Shown: positions 46,916 to 57,595 of the stretch, piece after piece
How positions within the stretch are numbered: the first letter of the stretch is position 1
How the letters are laid out: each line of letters begins with the position of its first letter
Assembly: GCA_022376515.1 (NCBI GenBank)
Contig: WTXI01000186.1
Coordinates: 1 to 64,000 of the forward strand
DNA: 64,000 nt
Direction of reading: 5' to 3'
Source of the DNA: Lactifluus volemus
Taxonomy: Eukaryota > Basidiomycota > Agaricomycetes > Russulales > Russulaceae
Program-made: the position numbers and the translations under genes
Notes under the pieces: generated by a model
Databases searched by the model: none
Told to the model about the DNA's origin: nothing
The model's input: the letters and a program-made list of their open reading frames with translations, nothing else

Positions 46916-48059
46916 TACATCAGCAATTGTCCATGTTGCTTAATGTGTGCTTAACGTGCTTATTAAGCACGTTAAGCACAAATTAAGCACAAAACGATTA
47001 AGCAGGTTAACGCCACCCCGGTGCTTGATTAAGCACCATTCTGCTTAATTAAGCACATGTTGTGCTTAATTGTGCTTAATTAAGCACATGTTGTGCTTAA
47101 TTGTGCTTAATTAAGCACAATATTAAGCAAAATTCCAAGAAGTTCAATTACCTTTTAAAGCAGCACTAAGCATCAAATTAAGCACATGTAAGCAATCTAA
47201 GCACAACATTAAGCAGTTTCAAGCACACAGAAGTATCAGGTAAAATTCAATCAATGATGAGCATAAGATAGTATATTCAGTCAACTATACTACAACATTA
47301 GTACACTATCTATACTCTATCTGAATGTGCATATGGCCTCTTCTATCCACCAGCACCACCAGTGTGCCACAGGCCTTGATATAACAACAGCAGCAGGGAA
47401 AGGGAGGAGGGAGAGGAGGACATGAAGGATGCAGAGGCAGAGAGAGGTGGAGGCATTGGGGTGGGCAGCATGGTAAAAAATCGAAAAGACAGTTAGAGCT
47501 AGGCACCGAAGACAAAGAAGCGTACAACATACCGGGGGGAGGAGGCGCAGAAGGCACGGCGCAGGCAGCGCGTGCCGTGGACCCCCCACAGCCCAGTGGT
47601 TCCAAGAGGGCGTTCCAAGAGGGCACGGTGCGGAGGCGAAAAAAAACGTGGAGGTGGTGGAGGCGCAGGAAGCAGAGGACGTGATGGAGGCAGAGGCAGC
47701 ATGGGAAGCGACGACGACGGAAGAAATGCGGTAGAGGAATACACGCTCATCCTTGGAGCAGCCGGGTGGCAATCTGGTTCTGTGTTCACAGGTGACATCG
47801 CAATGGCAGAAAGTGGCAAGTCGAATTCGGCGGCAGAAACTGACAAGCACCGACAGCGCGTGGCCAAGCGTAGACGGCAGCAAGAGCAACTGCAAGTCGT
47901 TGTCTGGCTCTGGAAATGGTGACGGTGACGGAACAGGCAATTCGTCTTCCGCAAACTGCAAGAAACTGTTGAGCACCCGTGTCGCTCACGTGAGCGGTTT
48001 GCGCTCACCGAAAAAGCCATCAGCACCCCCTACGCGCTCGGAGACCAGCCGGAAGTGCT

Positions 48060-48394
48060 GAGCAATACGTTATCAAGATCCCATCGCGGCGCGTGTTCCG
48101 CCGGCGAGAGACACCGATACCCTCTGCTGCCGAAGAACAGGTGTCGTTTGCGGTATCGGACGAGGATGCGATGGTTGAGGATCCACCGCCGAGCGCAGGC
48201 GTTGATCTCAACCATGCCTGGATCGACGCAGGGAGCTTTAACAGGGAACACCGCAAAGAAGAGCGATGACACCTGGGACACATTCGAGCTGAGCCAACTA
48301 CTATTTGTAGTGGGTCACGTCGCGTTCAAGCACATTGTCTACTTGGAACTCATCCAACGCGAGTGGAACCGTCAGAAACAGGAAAAGGAACTAG
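48060..48394 (+). pseudogene. Captured fragment resembling condensin complex subunit 1
   Basis: The frame DTWDTFELSQLLFVVGHVA followed by KHIVYLELIQREWNRQKQEK resembles the conserved helix pair of condensin subunit 1 (Cnd1/Ycs4/CAP-D2: LxxLLFxxGHVAxKxxVxLE, then charged residues). It ends at a GTATGT donor, so the piece seems copied from genomic DNA with its intron edge, not from mRNA. Upstream in another frame lies VSFAVSDEDAMVEDPPPSAG, which might belong to the same source. It is only a fragment and would not make a condensin subunit. Confidence 0.5.
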
Positions 48395-49087
48395 GTATGT
48401 GTCTTACGTGTATGAACGAGAGGCGCGGGAGGTGCGAGAGGCGTGAGAGGCGCAAGGCGCGCGGGAGGCACGGGAGTTGCAAGGGGCGGAAGAAGGGGGA
48501 GGGAGAGACTTACAGCGATGCGAATTTGAGTGGAGTGGCGCCGATTTCCTCCATGGAGAACACGCAGCACCCAGCGCCGGCCGACTCTGGGACTTACGAA
48601 GCGGGTCCGACGACGGTGGGCGAGTTTGATACTGGTTTGCGAGCCTGGCCCAGCGACGTGGTGTCGCCTGCGACCGCACGTTCCAACGGGAGGCCGATGG
48701 TGCCGTTATTCTGAACGAAAAGAGGGCATGTGCAAGCGACGTACCGACGCCAGTTGGACTGATTTGGTGGGCTCCAGATTGTCTGAGGGATGACGTGGCC
48801 GGAGGGAGAGGGGATATAGTCGAGAAGCCAGAGAGTTGTAGAACGCGTCGGGACAGGTGCCAGGCATGGATGGCTGCGACACCATCAGTGCATTTGGCCA
48901 GCCAGGCACGTTGCCGTACACCTGTACGCTCGCAGCGGTCGTCTTGAGGAGAGATTCGATAAGGAAAGCTGCATCTCGCAAGCCGAACATGGTGTTGTCA
49001 TCTGAGGGTCAAGCACGGGAAGGCGGTGTACACGAAGACACCGGCCAGCACGCGTCCAATTGACCACTGCCAAGAGGAGGGTCAGCA

Positions 49088-49450
49088 TTAGCCGACGCAC
49101 TGTGAGAGAGAACATACAAGTTTACCAGGGAGACTTAAAGAGCGCCTGAGAGCTCTGAGCTTGCTTGGGAGTGGGCGGTGACCATGGGATGCACGGGAGC
49201 GTGAGGACTTGGGGGATGCGGGGAATCGGGGGTGGGTCTTGCCTAGCGCATCGTCCTCATCTGCACTCGGCTCGTACGGACCATGCAAGGCGGGGTCGAA
49301 ATGGCATGCTCTCACGAGTTCACGCCAGGCTTGCTCGTCCTGAACAAGAGCGTGCCACTTGCGAGAGACAGACGCGTGTTCGAGGGTGGTTGACAAAGCT
49401 GAGAATGTGGAGGGAGAGTTCTATGGGTAAATCTGCGAGGAAGTCATGAT
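49088..49450 (-). pseudogene. Captured F-box gene fragment
   Basis: On the minus strand from 49445, FLADLPIELSLHILSFV is a classic F-box first half. After a frame change of one step, EHASVSRKWHALVQDEQAWREL completes the F-box, as in Cdc4/Met30-type F-box/WD proteins. The following residues (ACHFDPALHGPYE) are Pro-rich and charged. No WD40 repeats follow inside the element. The frame break and lack of a body make it a fragment. Confidence 0.55.
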
Positions 49451-50260
49451 TGAGAAGGGGTGCAATTTGTGTGAATATGAAAAAGAGTTCACGAGAGCAT
49501 TGAGAGAGGGGATAGAAAGGCAGTGCTGAAAGCTAACAGCAGTGGCAGCGGCAACTTGAAGGGGAAGGCTCGGCAGCAGAGGCGCTGAGACGAGTGACAC
49601 CGCCAGGGGCCGGTGATGGTGGGACGGAGAGGGCAGAGACACGAAAGAGTTGGCAATGGGTGGAGGTGAAACACGCACGTTGAAGGCACGAAAGTCAACA
49701 TCGTGCCAACAAGAAATAACATGCACGTGATTTGTGCATCGGCACGACTTAGCAAAATTTTCATGAATCACAACTTGCAAAACTTTTTCAGACAGATTAG
49801 TTAAATTATGTAAATTATTTTTTTTGCTTAGCACAGTTAAAAGCCCCTTAAATTTTCATTAGTTGCTTAAATACATTGAGTGTGCTTAATGTCAGTCTTA
49901 ATTGTGCTGAGCATACTGAGCATGCTTAATGCCAGTCTTAATTGTGCTGAGCATGTTGAGCCTGCTTAAGTTGCTTAATTGTGCTTAAACAAAAATTTCA
50001 TCAAGCAAAATTAAGCAAAAAACTAAATTTAAGATCATTAAGACCATTAATCACCATTAAGCAACATGGACAATTGCTGATGTACGAATCACCCGGCCAG
50101 AGGCGGTCCGTGCGGGAAGTTCGTCACGAATAGATCTATCGGCCGATCCGGGTCTACATATCCTCGCTCAGATAGACCAATCGAAAGCCGCGTGCGTTGA
50201 ACGGTTGTGGTTCGCTGGATCCTGTTCCGCCAGCCCGCTCGACCAAACTAGCATGGCCTT

Positions 50261-50654
50261 TGTTACTGTTACAGTAAGGTACTCAGCAAAAAGTATAATT
50301 GCTATTTGTTTTCGTAGCTAACCTGTTACAGTAAGGTACTAATCGAGAAAGCATCAGAGTTGTGTTACAAGAGAGTAAACGACTGAAAGATAACTCACCT
50401 CAGCAAAAAGTATAATTGCTGAGGGAAAGCGAAGAAGGTGTGCAGAGTGCGCTTATGTACCTCTATCTCGACAAGAATCATGTGAAAGACGTTGTGGAGT
50501 GGAAAGAACTCGAAAACGTTGAAGAGGGGTAAAGGAGACCCAAGTAAAGCAGTAAGCGTACGAAAAAGTGTAAACTACGAAGGGGGGGATCATCGACAAG
50601 AGTGGTCCATGCGCAGCCACTTTAGGGCTGGTCAAAAAATGTCAAAACACAACA
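50261..50654. mobile_element. Solo LTR, 394 bp
   Basis: It starts TGTTACTGTTAC and ends CACAACA (TG...CA). It is flanked by GCCTT at 50256-50260 and 50655-50659, with the empty site GGCCTTTAAGG seen in units 2 and 3 (14027, 24086). An internal repeat AGCAAAAAGTATAATTGCT occurs twice. This fits an LTR left by recombination between retrotransposon ends. It sits inside the C-terminal codons of the F-box/LRR-like gene. Copia or gypsy origin cannot be told. Confidence 0.85.
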
Positions 50655-50717
50655 GCCTTTAAGGAACGAGATGAACATGGGCAGCGAGATTACTGTGTCG
50701 GACATGGCAAGCGGCAT

Positions 50718-52018
50718 GCTCCTCCCCCCCCCCCGCCCCTCCCCCCCCCTCTGTCCCTTGGGGCTTCACTGAAGTCCTGCACACCCTCCGGTCGCTCTCC
50801 GAGGCGATGGCTGACCTCCAGAAAAAGGTCAATGCTCCTGCCCCTCCCCCCCCTCCCACGAAGGCCCCCGCTACTCCTAAGGCTCCTGCCAAAGGCCCCC
50901 CTAAAGCCCCCTCCCCTAAGCCCTCCCCCCCCTCCTATGCGGCGAAAGCCGTTGCCAAGCCCTCGTGCCCCAGCCTCGTGGTCCCCCTGGCTTCCTTCCT
51001 CCCACCTGGTGCCCCGCGCCCCAATCCCAGCACGATCTGCGGAGTTCTGAACACGGACCTCGCGGCTTCCTCCCCCCCTCAACCTCCCCTCTCTGCCGTG
51101 AAATGGACGGCGAAAGGCAACCTCATTGTCTTTGGGGGTCCCCATGGGTCCCTCGCCACCCTTCAAGCCTCCTCCCCTCACATCTCACATATCCTCTCCT
51201 CCCACCTCTCCCTCCCTGCCTCCTCCCCCCTCCCCACCCCCCGCCCTAACGTCAAGTGGTCGCGTGTCACCGTCAATGGTGTCCCGACCGGAGTCTCCCC
51301 TTCTTCTGGTGCCGCATCACCGGATGAGTGTCACCGGGCCCTGGTGGCCCTTAACCCTGCTTACGCCTCCCTCCCGATCACCCTCCGCCCTTCTTGGGTC
51401 CGCTCTCCCTCCTCTTACTCTGCCGGCGCCGTCTCTTCCCTTGTGTTTGCCTTCGAGGATCCAGACGGTTCTAGCCTCAAGACCCTGCTTTCTGATCGTC
51501 ACCTCTTCCTCTTTGGGGTTCGGGCTGTCATGAAGAAGTGGAAGCAGAAGCCCCCTCCTGCCAGGACTCCCTCAAACCAGGCTCCCCCCCTCCTTCCCAG
51601 GCGCCACCGCCACCTCTGGTCTAGGTCTCGCCATTCCGCGGGGTTCGGTCCGCCTTCCTCCTCTCTTCTTTCGGACTTGTTGCATGTCTCCCACCTTTTT
51701 CCCGTACTCCTCCTGTTTTCACTACTTCTATTCACACCTCCTTTTTTCGCTACCGTATCTATGCGCTTATTCATCTTGTGGGTTTGGGGCGGGGTCTCTA
51801 CTGCTGGGAGGCGACGCGTCTGGTTCGAGTCCAGCCCGTGTTCTGCGGGGCCGTCATGGTATGGTGCCTCTTGTGGGTCTGCATGCCGGTTCAAACCAGT
51901 TAGTCTTTGTTCTTTACCCTTTACGCACAGAATTTCGTGTACTACGTTTGTTAGCAAGTCTTGTTGCAATATACGCGGGGACTATAAACCCCAATTCAAA
52001 AAAAAAAAAAAAAAAAAA
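50718..52018 (+). mobile_element. LINE copy, 5'-truncated and internally deleted
   Basis: It ends in about 20 A residues and is flanked by the 12-bp duplication GGCAAGCGGCAT (50706-50717 and 52019-52030). Empty sites read GGCAAGCGCATAAC in units 2 and 3. It contains most of an ORF1-like gene but no reverse transcriptase, so the middle of the element is missing. A GGTTCGAGTCC sequence (about 51822) that looks like a Pol III B box lies in the 3' part. Target-primed insertion is implied by the poly(A) and duplication. Confidence 0.85.
50719..51600 (+). pseudogene. LINE ORF1 (gag-like) fragment
   Basis: The frame is already open at the truncated 5' end (WGFTEVLHTLRSLSEAMADL). A Pro/Ala/Lys-rich stretch is followed by SAVKWTAKGNLIVFGGPHGS, NVKWSRVTVNGVPTGV, SPDECHRALVALNPAYASL, LRPSWVRSPSSYSAGAVSSL and VFAFEDPDGSSLKTLLSDR. 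This order is that of ORF1 proteins of Agaricomycete non-LTR retrotransposons, which bind RNA. Beyond RAVMKKWKQKPP the frame passes into 3' sequence, and no CCHC knuckles are seen. Confidence 0.65.
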
Positions 52019-52796
52019 GGCAAGCGGCATAACGCTCCGTCTTATCAAACGAGTACATCTCTTCTTTCGTGCACGAGTCGATCAAGAAGCCCGACGAGGA
52101 TGAGGTGTACCCGTCTTCGTCTCGCGCTACGGGTAGTGGAGAGGCGCCCACACGGACACCTGCAATGTCGTAAGATGCTCCTTGATGACGCGTAATATGT
52201 GCTTGTTCTCCCCTGCAGGCTACACAAACAAACCATCCGTGGTTACGTGAGCGAGTCGATCAACTTATGCGCTGATACGTACATAGTCGATGTTTTCGTA
52301 GATGGCGAGGCAAGTCAAGTTTGGGGCATTATCGGCAAACGCCCGGAGGACACGCGATGTCGACGGATACTGTACTCAGTCAGGGTTTTTGACGTCAAGC
52401 ACTTGAGGTTCGGACTGACGCCGCGTAGAGATTGCGCCGTGAGCGTCACTAAACCGCATATTGTACCAGAGCACCATTTCTCCCACCCCTCGTAACACGC
52501 GAGGATGTCTGGCAAGATGCGCCAGTAATACCAGCCCATCAGGGTCGCGTCCGAGGTGCCGAGGCGCATTCGGTCGTCATCCGGATAGCCACCGTGTTCG
52601 AACGTGGCAAGTTGAGGCTGCTTAGCGAGCCATTGAGAAAGCAGTTCTGCCCATGTGAAGACACATGCAAGACGCTCCAGCTTGAACAGACAGTCGCAGA
52701 GTATCCGGACGGAGTTGTGGTCACCACCGGCCATGGGCGCTCGCCCTTGACGATTGTGTAATGGAGGGAGAAAGCGGGTCTGACCAGAGAGGGGGG

Positions 52797-52806
52797 TTAG
52801 GGTTAG
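52797..52806 (+). promoter_or_regulatory. TTAGGGTTAG box near the F-box/LRR-like start (unit 4)
   Basis: Third conserved copy of the telomere-type motif, in the same setting as at 14862 and 24917. Confidence 0.25.
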
Positions 52807-52919
52807 CATGAAGGAGGCATCCACGTGTCCGGACTTCCTGCCAGTGCGCCGATACCACAATATGGGAGAGACGAGTAAGAGAAATAAAGCATGGGGTGAG
52901 TGAGGGAATTGCCTGCAAC

Positions 52920-53635
52920 ATGATTGTTGTTCATTCGTTGCCTCCCCAGTGCCGTTTCGTAGTTGCCCCGGCGTTCATGATAGATTTTAATCTATAACCG
53001 ATAACTAGTATGCGATATGATACTCCTGCATGGGCGATTCGGACCAGTACACTGGCAAGGAAAAGGAATCACGTAGACTTTTTATATTTCCTGTCAAATA
53101 TCGCCTGCACTTCGCGTTGCAAGCAAGCCTGAGGTAGCATCGATGTATGCATGTCACTCTGGTAAACGAAAAATATTTCTAGTCCTTCAACATGGCGTGG
53201 GTTCGTTGTCCAGCTTGTTGGGATCTATGCAATTCTTAACTGACTGAGGGAAACACAGACTTAGAGCGCATCAGAGGGTGTGAAGGACTTGGAGCTCTCC
53301 ATGTCAGAGGATGAAGACTGACACTGCGTAGGGCAGTGAACCGGGTTGCGGAGTGGTTGAGTTACACATAGATGGCATGTCAGTGATGCTGGAGTGCGTT
53401 GATTATGAGGGAACATTAAGCATTGATAATGTGCAGATGGGAGGCAACAGGGACACACAGGGTGACACAAGAAAATGTCGGACCTGGACCTGGTAGAAAC
53501 GCAAATGGTATCCAAAAGAGGATACTAACACGTGATTGCATGAGAGCGGCCAAGCCGCAACGTGGATTGACGTCCGTAGAAGAGGTCGTATTTTATAGTA
53601 CCTTTTTTCGAAAACAACAGTGCATAAAACAGAGT
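52920..53635. other. Spacer 3' of STAND copy D
   Basis: Shared 3' flank of the unit. No gene is seen. Confidence 0.4.
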
Positions 53636-55470
53636 CTATCCAGATAAACTATGAACATGTACCGTAGTCCAATTCAATCCATGTACAAAGTTTGACAAAT
53701 CAAGCCAAGTTTCCTGTTTGCCTGCAATCCAGACTGTGTTAGCTCTATGAAAGTATGACCGGTGAATCTGGGGAATCCATAAGAGAAGTTCACCCTCTTC
53801 GCCACACATCCACCCATCACTATTAACCAAAAACTCGTTCATAAAATCGATCTTCTCAGTATCCTCCATTCTGACCTTCTTCACACGAACCGTGCGATCT
53901 TGTGAGGCTGTGACTCGGATGTGCTGCCCGTCCGGTGACAGTGCAACATGTTCGGAGTCGACCGATGTAGTGAATCCAGGAATTGGGCTTGCTTCCCCTC
54001 CGAGTCCTGATGGGGCATCCCACATGCGAATCGTGCAATCTGCTGAGGCTGAGGCGATGCGCTTCCCATCTGGTGAGATTGCAGCACAGAACACCCCATC
54101 AGTGTGTCCAATAAATGGGGAAGCTATGGCCTCTCCTGTTACGACATCCCACAGGCGAATCGTACGATCATCCGAGGTCGAGGCGATACACTGCCCATTT
54201 GGTGAAAATGCAACAGACCAGACTTGGAGGGTGTGTCCAGTAAACGGGCCCACTATGACCTCGCCTGTTGCGGTATCCCACACACGAATCGTGTGATCGA
54301 ACGAGGCCGAAGCAATGTGCTTCCCGTCTGGAGAGAGTGCAACAGATGTAACAAGATCAGTGTGTCCAGTGAACGGGTCTCCTATAACCACTCCTGTTGC
54401 AGCATCCCACACAAGGATCGTGCAATCTTTGGATCCCGAGGCGATGTGCTGCCCGTCCGGCGAGAATGCCACCGACATAACCGAATCTGTGTGTCCAATA
54501 AACGGGCCCGCTATGACCTCCCCTGTTGCGGCATCCCACACGCGAACTGTGCGATCATTCGAGGCCGAGGCAACAAGATGCCCATCTGGTGAAAATGCAG
54601 CACAGTTGACTCCATCTGTGTGTCCAGTAAACAGGCCAGTTACAACCTCTCCCGTTGTAGCATCCCACATGCGAATTGTGTCATCACGCGAGGCCGACGC
54701 AATGCGCCGTCCGTCTGGCGAGAATGCAACTGATATGACCCAATCAGTGTGTCCAGTAAATGGGCCCGCGGTGACCTCTCCTGTGGTGGCATCCCACACG
54801 CAAATTGTGTGATCGTACGAAGCTGAAGCGATGCGCTGACCGTCTGGTGAGAATGCAATACACCTGACCCAATTCGTGTGTCCAGTAAACGGGGCTGTTA
54901 TGAGCTCCTTGCTTGAAACACCCCACACACGAACTGTACGATCGAATGAGGCTGAGGCAAGGCGCTGGCCATCTGGGGAGAATGCAACAGAAGTCACCTG
55001 ATCGAGGTGTCCAGTAAACGGGTCTGCTACAGCCTCTCCAGTTGTGGCATCCCACACCCGAATCATACTATCGTATGAGGCCGAAGCGATGAGCTGCCCG
55101 TCAGGCGAAAATGCTGCGGAGATGACGCAATCTGTGTGTCCAGTAAATGGGCCGGTCATGACCTCTCCTGTTGCGGCATCCCACACACGAATCGTGTAAT
55201 CATCCGAGGCTGAAGCGATGCGCTTTCCGTCTGGCGAGAATGCAACAGATCTGATCGTGTCGGTGTGACCAATAAACGGGCCTGCGATAATATCACCTGT
55301 CAAGGCATCCCACACGCGAATCGTGCGATCGTCTGAGGCTGAAGCGATGCGCTGCCCGTCACATGAGAACGTAACAGATCTGACCGCGTTGGTGTGTCCA
55401 GTAAACGGGCCAGCCACGACCCGTCCTGACGCAACATCCCACACCAGAATGGTGCGATCTCCCGAGCCTG
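53636..55470 (-). pseudogene. STAND gene copy D, WD40 part only (5'-truncated)
   Basis: The frame is open from the third WD40 repeat (GSGDRTILVWDVASGRVVAG) to the normal end (LDLSNFVHGLNW, VHVHSLSG). It keeps 12 blades plus the degenerate last one. At 55470 the match to copies B and C stops abruptly (GCCTG, then unrelated GTAGTGACTTGAGCC). C2, linker, NACHT and blades 1-2 are therefore absent. The retained frame has no internal stop over about 1.8 kb, which suggests a recent truncation or some continued use. Confidence 0.85.
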
Positions 55471-57084
55471 GTAGTGACTTGAGCCTTTCTTTCCGAGCCC
55501 ATAAATGCGTCCGCGGTTCCTTGTTCAAGTCATATAAGTGACTCGTGTTTTTTTTTCATCCGTGAAACGTTTCGTTTTATTTTCGGCTAGTTCCGAGTCT
55601 GGGGTGGTCTAGTCATTTTCTTTTCGTTTCAAGACTGGGTAACTGCCAGTGACCCAGGTCCGCGGTGCGCTTTTCACTAAATAAAGAGTTTTCTTTCTTA
55701 CGGATTAGAGCAGACATGGTGTTCTGATGGAAATTTAAGAGATCTCCGTTTCGCTTAGTCTTTATCATGATTCCACTCACATGGGTGTCCCTCGTACGTT
55801 ACTGGGCGTTCCACCCCTCTCCACGCGCCCTTCCCTCAGACAAATTTTTCGTCTCTCTATTGTTCTCGCTACGATATGACCCGTTTTGCGTATAGCTTAA
55901 AATAACTCATCTTCAGGTATAAAAACCGTATCATGTTCGTGAAAGAAACCCTACCCCACATGCAAACTTCGACCATTTCCCTACTCATCTAATCTTCCCT
56001 CATTATGGTGCTGATTACTTTCCTCCTACTCCCTCATTGGTACCTGGTCCCCTAGCCCTACTTTCTCATAAGAAAGGTCAAGTGAGAGTGTCATCACCGT
56101 GACAGTGTCTGTACAAACTGACCTTTCCACACTTGCTGCTACTGCGGGCCACCCTTTTGCAGAAAGACAGGATAAAACCGGAGAGCTTTCTCTCAAAATG
56201 CTAATTTGCCATTGGAGGAGATATGAGATTTTTTTCAATGGTGGGTTATTTCGAGGAAGACCTCTGGGATCCAGCTTTCTCTGGTGGAAACCGGAAAAGT
56301 GGCAGGCGTACTAGGAGGGGCGGTATTGTATTCCAATTGATGGCGAGATGGCATATGGCTAACATATTCACAGTGTCTCCCCAAATCTCCTCTCGTGTTT
56401 CCGAAATTTCACCCTCCGGTGGTACAGTATTCTTCAATTTCTGCTGCTGGTTAATCCCAGACTAAGTCCGTTAGTCGAGTCGTATGTGCTTTTTTTTGCT
56501 ACGATCATGAGCGCCTTAATAACCTGTATATCTATCTCTCCCTATAGTCCGAGACCAGAAGACTGAGCTGCAGAAAGCGTTATTATTAATAATGTAACCA
56601 CTTCCCAATGGCATAACATGCCTGGGTGTCGAGATAAGCTCTTGCGTACTTGACAATTCGGAAATGTGACAGAATAGTCGTTGGTAATATTGTATTCGCA
56701 AATATATCTTGGAATATTTGCGAATATAATAATATCAATGGCGTTTCGACGTCGAGATGGTCGGACAACAGAGGCCACATAATGCCAGGGTGTGACCGAC
56801 TAATGTGGTTACATTGTGGTAGCGTAGTAACCCAATGTTGAGTTTATGACTCCAGATTGCCAAGTGAAGTTTTTTACCCAGAATTCGAAGCAAGGAAAAT
56901 CAGATCAAATAGTAAGGTAAGTGGAGCACAACAGAGATCCAGTGGTCGACTGGAGTACGAATAAAGGAGGAACGTTCCCAGGCTCCGAGCAGTTGTGACT
57001 TGTGAAGTTTCCGGGTTCAACTTGACGATCATGATTAAAGATAGGGACCTGAAAACCGTGTTATCCTCAACGAAGGTCGCCACT
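55471..57084. other. Unassigned region right of the copy D break
   Basis: About 1.6 kb with no recognised gene. It begins with an inverted repeat TGACTTGA...TCAAGTCA (55475 and 55526) and later has an AATAAAG (55680), which could be a poly(A) signal or part of an old LTR. An open stretch at 56099-56314 shows no known family. Confidence 0.3.
56591..56815. mobile_element. Fold-back/MITE-like element, 225 bp
   Basis: The ends are AATGTAACCAC and GTGGTTACATT (11-bp inverted repeat). Inside, a hairpin has 13-bp arms TATTCGCAAATAT and ATATTTGCGAATA (56693-56705, 56714-56726). No target duplication is obvious, so boundaries are uncertain. Confidence 0.4.
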
Positions 57085-57595
57085 GCTGTTCCACGTTGTG
57101 GGGCTTGCTCATCGATTGCTTGAGAGCACCAGATTATATAATCACCTTTCGCCTTGCCTTTCGCAGTCGCTATGACGATCCACGGTTTCCGACCTCGTGT
57201 ATTACTAGTACTGGCATGGTCACAGGTTGAGCAGGGAAATAAAGATAAAGTGCGTTATTCTCTTCAATTCAGAGCCCCCATTGAGTCAAGGACAATTTGT
57301 GCTCCATGATATCATAATATCTCTATCACGCTATCACCACTTCCGCCTTCAAGTTCACTCCAGGCTGCTCTTAATCTCGAGAAGGCGGCGCTGTGCCGTG
57401 ACCAACGTGAACTGAACAGTCCCACCGAAAAGGAATGCAGAGCGCGTCCGGTATCAATGAGAACGCATCAGACCGAGTGAAGGAGATCTCGGTGCCAGAG
57501 GATGAGGGACTGATGCTGCATATGACGGTGGACCAGGTTGTGGAGTGATTGAGTTACACATAGATGGCATGTCAGTCTGGAGTGTGTTTGGTCAG
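57085..57595. repeat. Relic of the STAND-unit 3' flank (direct repeat, copy 1)
   Basis: It matches 62705-63180 over about 480 bp (shared landmarks ATGACGATCCACGGTTTCC, ACTAGTACTGGCATGG, AGACCGAGTGAAGGAGATC). It ends with GATTGAGTTACACATAGATG, the sequence that lies downstream of STAND copies B, C and D. Then it stops, with no WD40 gene beyond. Confidence 0.7.

Larger units (their letters stand above)
46918..50082. mobile_element. 3,165-bp TA-flanked DNA element with AAGCA-rich arms and captured gene pieces
   Basis: The termini are a perfect 28-bp inverted repeat starting CATCAGCAATTGTCCATG, flanked by TA (46916-46917 and 50083-50084). The empty site is the unit 3 sequence near 23910 (CGAATACGAATCACCC). 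Both arms (46918-47230 and about 49810-50082) are dense in GCTTAATTAAGC-like palindromes. The right arm also repeats TCTTAATTGTGCTGAGCAT. The middle is GC-richer and holds no transposase that I can see, so the element is non-autonomous. The superfamily is open: the TA duplication suggests Tc1/mariner-like, but the dense subterminal repeats are more like CACTA or hAT elements. Confidence 0.85.
50085..52900 (-). pseudogene. F-box/LRR-like gene, unit 4 copy, split by a solo LTR and a LINE
   Basis: Host pieces are 50085-50260, 50660-50705 and 52031-52900 on the minus strand. The 5' part reads HNSVRILCDCLFKLERLACV and AELLSQWLAKQPQLATFEHG, then SPNLKCLTS. The 3' part would encode FSIDS..KEEMYSFDK and FISFLKGHASL, but the LINE sits in the AMSD codons and the LTR in the KGHASL codons. 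The CAG acceptor present in unit 3 is also missing, as in unit 2. It is clearly inactive. Confidence 0.5.

Noticed and set aside
47000..47160. CRISPR-like array of GCTTAATTAAGCAC repeats
   Set aside because: Spacing is irregular, there are no unique spacers, and the repeats are palindromic arms of a eukaryotic DNA transposon.
47499..48026. Minus-strand frame in the TA-flanked element with Cys/Ser/Pro-rich sequence
   Set aside because: Low complexity and opposite to the condensin-like fragment. No family pattern.
51815..51840. tRNA gene suggested by GGTTCGAGTCC
   Set aside because: No A box at the right distance and no acceptor stem. It lies inside the LINE 3' part.
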